Of a stretch of 6,009 nt of DNA, positions 1-3,367 are shown in pieces (positions within the stretch are counted from its first letter, which is position 1; every line of letters begins with the position of its first letter). This stretch comes from Anaerolinea sp. (GTDB lineage Bacteria > Chloroflexota > Anaerolineae > JAAEKA01), in contig JACSRL010000260.1 in assembly GCA_014879765.1 (NCBI GenBank), forward strand, positions 1-6,009. The letters run 5' to 3'. The notes beneath the pieces were generated by a model that was given only the letters and a program-made list of their open reading frames with translations, was not told the origin of the DNA and made no database searches. The position numbers were made by a program, and so were the translations under genes.

Positions 1-1
1 T

Positions 2-160
2 GACTCCTTCGGTGTATTGTACACTAAATTCGTCGGAAGAGCTGTCTCACCTATTATAGACACAAAGGGCCTCGCCGCCCCAGTGGATTTGATCCGCTAC
101 TCCCGTTTTCTCAACGACACCCTCAAGCGCCGTATCGACCATGACGCCATCTACGTCTGA
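2..160 (+). CDS. MntA-type minimal nucleotidyltransferase, C-terminal part (5' end outside window)
   Basis: An open frame enters from the left edge and ends at TGA 158-160, giving about 52 residues. The tail reads PVDLIRYSRFLNDTLKRRID and ends HDAIYV. This matches the usual end of small MNT-fold nucleotidyltransferases: a 'VDL(V/I)' strand, then 'N..LK.RID..AIYV'. The catalytic GSxxxG...DxD part would lie upstream and is not visible. In the family, MntA is the antitoxin that AMPylates and silences the HEPN toxin HepT. Support comes from the HepT remnant that follows immediately on the same strand. I cannot tell whether the gene is intact upstream. The stretch before PVDL (about residues 1-26) is less typical, so the gene may itself be partly degraded. 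The family call is by recalled family pattern, not by search. Confidence 0.6.
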   Translation, partial: DSFGVLYTKFVGRAVSPIIDTKGLAAPVDLIRYSRFLNDTLKRRIDHDAIYV

Positions 161-286
161 CCTTGATTTCTCAGCCATCATTACTTCATCCTGGACGCCG
201 AAGTGATTTTCGATGTGTGCCAGAACAAGATTGGGGGCCTGAAGCGATCGATCGATGCGCTTCTTGAGGAGTATTCGGGCGACTAA
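141..286 (+). pseudogene. HepT (HEPN/DUF86) toxin remnant, central part deleted
   Basis: Reading 167-286 gives FLSHHYFILDAEVIFDVCQN and then KIGGLKRSIDALLEEYSGD before TAA 284-286. This is the typical HepT C-terminus ('RDFLxHHYF.(L/V)DAE...F.VCQNK...L'). It keeps the HxY of the RX4-6HXY RNase motif, but the preceding Arg is gone and an in-frame TGA stands at 164-166. HepT is normally about 110-140 aa; here about 40 codons remain. An ATG at 141, overlapping the mntA stop in another frame, reads MTPSTSDLDF and could be the original start, with an out-of-frame deletion near 160-170. That N-terminal link is inference. As the sequence stands, no active HepT can be made, which leaves mntA as an orphan antitoxin if it is intact. 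Assignment by recalled family pattern. Confidence 0.6.
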
Positions 287-311
287 TCCACGATTGTCAC
301 ATGGGGTGGGA

Positions 312-440
312 GTCTGGACCACGAAGCCGCGAAGGGTCGCGAAGGCGTGAAACGCGAAAGCCGCGAAGTTGGGTGGGCGCGGTGTTGGTGAGCTTCATGT
401 TTCGTGACTTCGTGCCACTTCGCGCGTTTGTGGTCCAAAC
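312..440. repeat. 129-bp imperfect palindromic (REP/MITE-like) element
   Basis: The outer arms are 312-358 and 394-440. Paired without gaps they match at 35 of 47 positions by hand count, including perfect TGGACCAC (315-322) against GTGGTCCA (430-437). The arms are built from short iterated CGAAG units about 8-10 bp apart, and AAGCCGCGAAG occurs twice (324-334 and 358-368). The loop is about 361-393. Elements with 'ggaccacgaag...' iterated ends are scattered in many Chloroflexota, Planctomycetes and related genomes (recalled, not searched). There is no coding potential inside. It lies between the hepT relic and the 3' end of the brnT-associated antitoxin gene, where two converging transcripts would meet, so its RNA hairpin might also end transcription from either side. 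Confidence 0.75.
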
Positions 441-453
441 GTTGCCGTCCGGG

Positions 454-735
454 TCAGACCGTTGGCTGCTGTGCTGCCGGCGCTGAGGATGACCGCCGAC
501 TGGGCTTTGCTGGCGTGGCAGGCATGATCGAAATCAGGGCGCGCAATGCGGCGTTGACCGACTCCGGCGTCGTGAACACCTCGGCAATGTCCGGTTCCAG
601 CATCACCACCACCTGGCTTTTGTCGATCTTGCCGGCATAGTGGTTGGGGCGGCCCTTGCTGTAATCCAAGTCATATTCGGGGAGCAAGTCGTCATCGACA
701 GCACTTTCGGACTTAGGCGTGGAGATTTTCTTCAT
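454..735 (-). CDS. BrnT-associated antitoxin
   Basis: Encodes 93 aa from ATG 735. It does not look like classical RHH-type BrnA. Instead it has the pattern of a small acidic antitoxin family that often pairs with BrnT or other RelE-like toxins: an acidic N-terminus (DDDLLPEYDLDYSKGRPNHYA, about residues 14-34, split here by the family 'YDxSxGxxxxYA' motif), then VVVMLEPDIAEVF (42-54) and TTPESVNAALRALI (55-68). In the family this last part is the C-terminal half that reads 'LEPDVAEVFPDSESVNEALR.L'. The tail from about residue 70 is low complexity (Ser/Ala/Gln/Pro) and unusual, so the 3' end may be eroded or extended. The start lies inside brnT (23-bp overlap), with AAGGA at 750-746 as a likely ribosome binding site, so the two are one co-transcribed pair. 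Expected role: it binds and neutralises BrnT and may repress the shared promoter. Confidence 0.7.
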   Translation of the reverse strand: MKKISTPKSESAVDDDLLPEYDLDYSKGRPNHYAGKIDKSQVVVMLEPDIAEVFTTPESVNAALRALISIMPATPAKPSRRSSSAPAAQQPTV

Positions 736-1003
736 AATCGCGACGTTCCTTCTGCGTTACTGTGCGGGCGCTGATCAGATGCAGGATGCCACCGAGGCGC
801 TCGGTGAAGCTGACAAAGAGTAGCCGTCCACTGATCGAGTAGCCGATGATCAGATCACGCTCCTCGTAGGTTGAGTGAGAGTCATCGTCGAAGATAATCG
901 CCAGTGGATCGTCGAATACCGTGCTGGCTTCATCGAAACTGACGCCGTGTCTCCTGCGGTTGCTCGCTGCCTTGCGACGATCCCATGAGAAGCGGAAGGA
1001 CAT
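713..1003 (-). CDS. brnT: BrnT family toxin (RelE-fold ribonuclease)
   Basis: Encodes 96 aa, full length for the family. Diagnostic stretches are FSWDRRKAASNRRRHGVSF (residues 5-23, the 'F.WD..KA..N..KHGVSF' signature), DEASTVFDDPLA (24-35), EERDLIIGY (47-55), GRLLFVSFTER (59-69) and ISARTVTQKERRDYEE (77-92), which carries the conserved Ser-Ala-Arg and the terminal Glu/Arg/Tyr cluster. BrnT toxins are small RelE-like RNases that block translation by cutting mRNA and are held inactive by an antitoxin made from the same operon. ATG 1003 has only a weak purine stretch (GTGAGG) upstream. The 3' end overlaps the antitoxin gene by 23 bp. Nothing in the sequence indicates decay, so this is probably a working toxin. 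Transcription is likely from the promoter at 1116-1144. Confidence 0.9.
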   Translation of the reverse strand: MSFRFSWDRRKAASNRRRHGVSFDEASTVFDDPLAIIFDDDSHSTYEERDLIIGYSISGRLLFVSFTERLGGILHLISARTVTQKERRDYEENLHA

Positions 1004-1044
1004 TTGGCTGCCTCACGTCATCGGCGATGATTCGGTCTACGCCC

Positions 1045-1053
1045 ATGATACCA
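1045..1053 (-). promoter_or_regulatory. brnT: possible second, weak extended -10 upstream of brnT
   Basis: On the minus strand TGG-TATCAT has the TGn plus -10 layout of an extended -10 promoter. It lies about 42 bp before the brnT start. The -35 region 17-18 bp upstream (TCCAAT or TTCCAA) is poor. It may be a secondary start or chance. Confidence 0.25.
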
Positions 1054-1093
1054 CATAAGCATCTGAAATTGGAAAGCATCCACCGGTCGTGGT

Positions 1094-1111
1094 CCGAATG
1101 TTACCATTTGG
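1094..1111. promoter_or_regulatory. 18-bp near-palindrome at the predicted brnT start point: candidate operator
   Basis: CCGAATG-TTAC-CATTTGG has 7-bp arms that match at 6 of 7 positions around a 4-bp centre. It begins 5 bp downstream of the TACAAT box (1116-1121) and covers the expected transcription start. That is the usual place for a self-repressing TA operator. Which protein binds is unknown: the brnT partner shows no clear DNA-binding domain, so a BrnT-antitoxin complex or another TA protein would be needed. Confidence 0.4.
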
Positions 1112-1286
1112 GCGGATTGTAGCACTGGCAACGGGAGTGGTCAACCGGAATGCGCCCGATGCGCCAGGTAGTCGTGGCGGCGATTGGTTTAGGTGGGCGC
1201 TGGGTGATGCCCATGGGCAGCAGGAACTCCTCAAGCAGCATCTCGCCGGGGTGGGTTGGTGGGCGGTGGGTTGGAATGCGAACCAT
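1101..1286 (-). pseudogene. truncated HigA-type antitoxin gene
   Basis: From ATG 1286 the product begins MVRIPTHRPPTHPGEMLLEE and continues FLLPMGITQ. This is the typical start of HigA/VapI-type antitoxins ('IPT.RPPTHPGE.L.EEFL.PMG.TQ'), which run on into a helix-turn-helix domain to about 95-110 aa. Family similarity stops at Gln29 (near base 1200). The remaining 32 codons are unrelated and run through the brnT promoter region to a stop at 1101. The HTH is therefore missing and DNA binding is lost. The start has a GAGG 8 nt upstream, and the ATG lies 28 bp after the hicA stop, so the 61-aa peptide may still be translated from the hicBA transcript. No higB toxin gene is visible on either side in this window. 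Confidence 0.75.
1116..1144 (-). promoter_or_regulatory. brnT: sigma-70-type promoter for brnT and its antitoxin
   Basis: On the minus strand TTGACC (-35, 1144-1139) and TACAAT (-10, 1121-1116) are separated by exactly 17 bp. TGC immediately precedes the -10 box, giving an extended -10. Each box matches consensus at 5 of 6 positions. The expected start point is near 1108-1110, giving a leader of about 105 nt before brnT. The promoter lies where the body of higA should be, so it probably arrived with the brnT module and replaced the higA 3' part. Confidence 0.7.
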
Positions 1287-1313
1287 CTTCTCAGCCTCTG
1301 CGCAACTCAACGA

Positions 1314-1538
1314 TCACAACTGCTCTTGGAGTTCCTCGCGCGACAGCTCACAGTCACGCAAGATTTGCGCCAACAAGCCGCGCCCGATGGTCTCACCGCG
1401 ATGCACCGGCACAACGGTACACCGTCCATCCGGATGTTGCAGAAAGTGGTGGCTGCCCTTGATGCGGATCACCTCGAACCCCAGCTTGCGCAACGCCTTG
1501 ATCAGTTTGGAAGCCGTGAGCGATGGGAACGTGCTCAT
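1314..1538 (-). CDS. hicA: HicA family mRNA interferase toxin
   Basis: Encodes 74 aa, normal HicA length. Landmarks are KLIKALRKLGFEVIRIKGSH (residues 11-30), with the GSHH motif whose histidine at 30 is the expected catalytic residue, then HFLQHPDGRCTVVPVHRGET (31-50) and IGRGLLAQILRDCELSREEL (51-70). This is the full double-stranded RNA-binding-like fold of the family. HicA cuts mRNA independently of the ribosome and is neutralised by HicB. Its ATG overlaps the hicB stop as ATGA (1538-1535) and has no ribosome binding site of its own, so translation is probably coupled to hicB. Here the antitoxin gene comes first, the order seen in many hicBA loci. No defect is visible. Confidence 0.9.
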   Translation of the reverse strand: MSTFPSLTASKLIKALRKLGFEVIRIKGSHHFLQHPDGRCTVVPVHRGETIGRGLLAQILRDCELSREELQEQL

Positions 1539-1759
1539 ACCGCAACTACGACGCGTTGCACCCCGATGAACTCATTGGCCACTGGGCTTTCTGCCTCCAA
1601 GCAGAGCTCGATGGCTTCCTTGACGCGCTTCATAAGAACATCCAGCGACCTGGCCTGGGTGTGGCAACCGCGCAGCGCCGGCACGGATGCCACGTAGTAA
1701 CCATCTTCATCCTTCTCGATCACGACGTTGAACTCAAGGTCCCTTGTGCCGGTTTCCAT
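1535..1759 (-). CDS. hicB: HicB family antitoxin, short form
   Basis: Encodes 74 aa from ATG 1759, with AGGAG at 1775-1771. A frame open further upstream (to 1948) reads through a palindromic repeat and is not protein-like, so I reject the longer start. The sequence FNVVIEKDEDGYYVASVPAL (residues 10-29) followed by RGCHTQARSLDVLMKRVKEA (30-49) is the classic partial RNase-H fold of HicB/UPF0150, including the GYY...PALRGC pattern. No C-terminal helix-turn-helix or ribbon-helix-helix DNA-binding domain is present; the protein ends soon after the fold. It should bind and block HicA, but self-repression in the usual HicB way is doubtful. First gene of a hicB-hicA-(higA remnant) transcript. Confidence 0.9.
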   Translation of the reverse strand: METGTRDLEFNVVIEKDEDGYYVASVPALRGCHTQARSLDVLMKRVKEAIELCLEAESPVANEFIGVQRVVVAV

Positions 1760-1877
1760 AGGGTCGTATTCTCCTGGAAAGAAATGATGCAGCAAAAGCC
1801 GTGCGGTCGATGATGATAGCCGCCGGGCGTTCGAGCGAGATGATAGCTCAGGAAGGTGACTGCTCTGGCGTGGCAAT

Positions 1878-1974
1878 AGAAACCGGGTTTTCGTCTCGCA
1901 GACCAAGCTCATGGCGCCATGAAAGGCCATTGCAAAGACAAAAACCATGCTCGCACGAGAAAAACCCGGTTTCT
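1878..1974. repeat. 97-bp palindromic element with AGAAACCGGGTTTT ends
   Basis: Perfect 14-bp inverted repeats AGAAACCGGGTTTT (1878-1891) and AAAACCCGGTTTCT (1961-1974) enclose 69 bp. Inside is a perfect 12-bp palindrome CATGGCGCCATG (1910-1921). I recall the 'AGAAACCGGGTTTTT' motif as the end of dispersed small repeats in cyanobacteria and Chloroflexota, but I have not checked this. There is no coding content. It lies between the promoter at 2047-2075 and hicB, so it would be transcribed as a strong hairpin in the hicBA leader. Confidence 0.75.
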
Positions 1975-2046
1975 GAACGACTGGCTGAGCAGGTACGAAA
2001 GGTAGGGCATATGATGTCTTTCGTCGTCACCGGCAGCGATGCACCG

Positions 2047-2075
2047 ATTGTAGCATCAGACGCGAATGGGGTCAA
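2047..2075 (-). promoter_or_regulatory. hicB: sigma-70-type promoter facing hicB
   Basis: On the minus strand TTGACC (2075-2070) and TACAAT (2052-2047) are separated by 17 bp, with TGC directly before the -10. It is the same layout, with the same TGCTACAATC block, as the promoter at 1116-1144. The start point would be near 2040. No gene starts before hicB at 1759, so the leader would be about 280 nt and would include the palindromic element. Confidence 0.65.
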
Positions 2076-2246
2076 CTGATGCGCGGCCAGCCTGAACGCT
2101 TGAATGCGCGGCAAAGACATCACCGCTGTGGGGTGTTTCATAGGCTTCGTGTCTGTGGAATCCCAATTACATTATCGGTCGAACGTTGGGAGTAGAATTC
2201 TAGAACATTTGTGCGCAACCACTTTCCAACCCAAGTCCGACCGTCC

Positions 2247-2253
2247 AAAGGAG
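2247..2253 (+). promoter_or_regulatory. ribosome binding site of the VOC gene
   Basis: AAAGGAG lies 8 nt before ATG 2262. It fixes this start over the upstream GTG at 2211, which has no such site. Confidence 0.85.
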
Positions 2254-2261
2254 CAGTTCCC

Positions 2262-3035
2262 ATGACCACTTATACACAGGCCAAGCCCGCTGGCAGGCCC
2301 ACCTGGATCGATCTGTCGACGTCCGACATGGAGGGCGCGCGTGCCTTCTATCGCGCCCTCTTTGGCTGGGACTATGATATCGGCGGCCCCGAGTTCGGCG
2401 GCTACACCACAGCCCGCGTCGACCAGCGCATGGCCGCCGGCATGATCGGCAACGTCGACCCGGAGGGCGTCACCTTCCCGGTGGCCTGGAGCCTCTACTT
2501 TGCCAGCCACGACATCGAGGCCGATGTGACGCGCGCCGTGGCGCTGGGCGCCACCGTGCTCTTCCCCCCGATGACGGTCGGCGAGTTTGGCCGCATGGCG
2601 GGGTGCATCGATCCTGGCGGCGCGGTCTTCAGCTTCTGGCAGGCCGGCCAGCACACCGGCGCCGAGGTGGCCGACGAGCCAGGCTCGGCCGCCTGGTATG
2701 AGCTGTATGCCGCCAACGCCCAGCAGTCGAGCGAATTCTACAGCGCGCTGCTGGGCGCCGTCGCCGAACGCATGCCCGGCGACCTGGAGTACTACGTCCT
2801 CAAGCAGGGCGACGAACAGCTGGGCGGCATCATGCAGATCGATCCCGCCTGGGGCGATCTGCCCCCCAACTGGGCTATCTATTTCGCGGTGGCCGACGCC
2901 GATCAGGCGGTCGCCATCGCCGTCAGCCACGGCGGTAAGGCGCTGGGTCCGGTGGATGACACCCCCTTTGGCCGCTTGGCTACGCTGATGGATCCTTACG
3001 GCGCGATCTTCAAGATCATCCAGCTCCCGGCGTAA
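2262..3035 (+). CDS. VOC (glyoxalase/dioxygenase-fold) family protein, two tandem domains
   Basis: Encodes 257 aa. The N-terminal domain (about 12-128) begins PTWIDLSTSDMEGARAFYRA and FGWDY and ends with DPGGAVFSFWQAGQHTGAE (117-135). The second copy (about 142-257) begins AAWYELYAANAQQSSEFYSA and LLG and ends DPYGAIFKIIQ. Each half is a complete beta-alpha-beta-beta-beta VOC unit. The layout and the 'DPxGAxFxxWQ...H.GAE...EPG' linker fit the CFP30B-like/hydroxylase-like bacterial branch, usually about 260 aa. Classic glyoxalase I metal ligands are not evident: Asp17 is where a His often stands, and FSFWQ replaces the usual Glu-bearing strand. Glyoxalase activity is therefore not supported, and the substrate is unknown. 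No signal peptide, so probably cytosolic. It is a single-gene unit, with a terminator-like hairpin 10 bp after the stop. GC-rich codon use matches the right-hand genes, so this looks like resident rather than island DNA. Confidence 0.9.
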   Translation: MTTYTQAKPAGRPTWIDLSTSDMEGARAFYRALFGWDYDIGGPEFGGYTTARVDQRMAAGMIGNVDPEGVTFPVAWSLYFASHDIEADVTRAVALGATVLFPPMTVGEFGRMAGCIDPGGAVFSFWQAGQHTGAEVADEPGSAAWYELYAANAQQSSEFYSALLGAVAERMPGDLEYYVLKQGDEQLGGIMQIDPAWGDLPPNWAIYFAVADADQAVAIAVSHGGKALGPVDDTPFGRLATLMDPYGAIFKIIQLPA

Positions 3036-3044
3036 CAGCCGGCA

Positions 3045-3099
3045 GGTGCGTGTACGTGGACTTCAATAGGGCAGCCTACTCAATCCACGTACACGCACC
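3045..3099 (+). terminator. strong hairpin after the VOC gene (terminator-like, no U tract)
   Basis: Perfect 16-bp arms GGTGCGTGTACGTGGA (3045-3060) and TCCACGTACACGCACC (3084-3099) enclose a 23-nt loop. The loop itself has a small TAGG/CCTA stem (3067-3070 with 3075-3078). It starts 10 bp after the stop codon. No run of T follows on either strand, so it is not a textbook intrinsic terminator. It may stop transcription by stem strength, protect the mRNA 3' end, or be a short repeat. Confidence 0.55.
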
Positions 3100-3130
3100 C
3101 ACCATGTCACCAGCCAGCCGGAACCGACGA

Positions 3131-3230
3131 GACTTCGGACGGTGCGGCACCGACCGAGTCCTGCGAATGAAGCCCATTGCCGGCGAAAACCTGGCATAGC
3201 TTCAATCGGCCGGCTTTGCCGTCCGAAGTC
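3131..3230. repeat. 100-bp nested inverted repeat
   Basis: Perfect 12-bp ends GACTTCGGACGG (3131-3142) and CCGTCCGAAGTC (3219-3230). Inside is a second pair, AATGAAGC (3166-3173) with GCTTCAAT (3199-3206), matching at 7 of 8 positions, continued by ATTGCC and GGCAT around a GGCGAAAACC loop. It is the third nested palindromic element in the window and unrelated in sequence to the other two. No coding content. Confidence 0.65.
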
Positions 3231-3352
3231 TGGGCGTCAACTCATTTCGAACGCACCCTTTGGCTTTCAGCGGGGGATAGACTACAACCCCAGGGGCAGG
3301 AGCGACGCCGCGCCCGGCGCAGCCCGCGTGGATTTCTGCCTGGGCCGCGGCG

Positions 3353-3361
3353 TGGTATAAT
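3353..3361 (+). promoter_or_regulatory. extended -10 promoter of the glycosyltransferase operon
   Basis: TGG-TATAAT has a perfect -10 hexamer (3356-3361) with the TGn extension. The -35 region at 17-bp spacing (TTTCTG, 3333-3338) is poor, which extended -10 promoters tolerate. The expected start point is at about 3367-3369, on the GTG start codon itself. Confidence 0.65.
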
Positions 3362-3367
3362 GGCGGC

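Larger units (their letters stand above)
1760..2261. other. gene-free stretch between hicB and the VOC gene
   Basis: About 500 bp with no convincing protein in any frame. It holds the divergent control regions of hicBA (leftward) and the VOC gene (rightward), a promoter at 2047-2075, a palindromic element at 1878-1974, and a 9-bp direct repeat GATGATAGC at 1812-1820 and 1839-1847. Short frames here mostly translate the repeat (for example RNRVFLVR on the minus strand) and I do not count them as genes. Confidence 0.6.
3036..3367. other. spacer between the VOC gene and the glycosyltransferase operon
   Basis: About 330 bp with no convincing gene. It contains the hairpin at 3045-3099, the nested inverted repeat at 3131-3230, and at its right end the -10 element of the next operon. 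I see nothing else in 3231-3350. Confidence 0.6.

Noticed and set aside
47..322. 91-aa minus-strand frame over the mntA/hepT region
   Set aside because: The opposite strand carries clear nucleotidyltransferase and HepT C-terminal motifs; the minus product has no family-like pattern.
312..440. CRISPR array or tandem repeat
   Set aside because: The CGAAG units are too short and irregular, and the two halves pair as a palindrome rather than repeating directly with spacers.
1089..1697. 202-aa plus-strand frame across higA, hicA and hicB
   Set aside because: It is the antisense shadow of three recognisable minus-strand TA genes and has no domain-like sequence.
1760..1948. Upstream extension of hicB to base 1948
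   Set aside because: The added residues translate leader and palindromic repeat; ATG 1759 has an AGGAG and starts the HicB fold.
1848..2141. 97-aa minus-strand frame in the hicB leader
   Set aside because: It consists largely of translated inverted-repeat sequence and overlaps the promoter at 2047-2075; no good ribosome binding site.
2211..2261. GTG start at 2211 for the VOC gene
   Set aside because: The 17 extra residues are not family-like, and the strong AAAGGAG at 2247-2253 serves ATG 2262.
2172..2930. 252-aa minus-strand frame opposite the VOC gene
   Set aside because: GC-rich shadow with His/Gly/Ala-rich composition and no motifs; the plus strand holds a clear two-domain VOC protein.
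3045..3099. Integron attC or phage attachment site
   Set aside because: No integrase gene or core sites are visible; a simple perfect hairpin after a stop codon explains it better.
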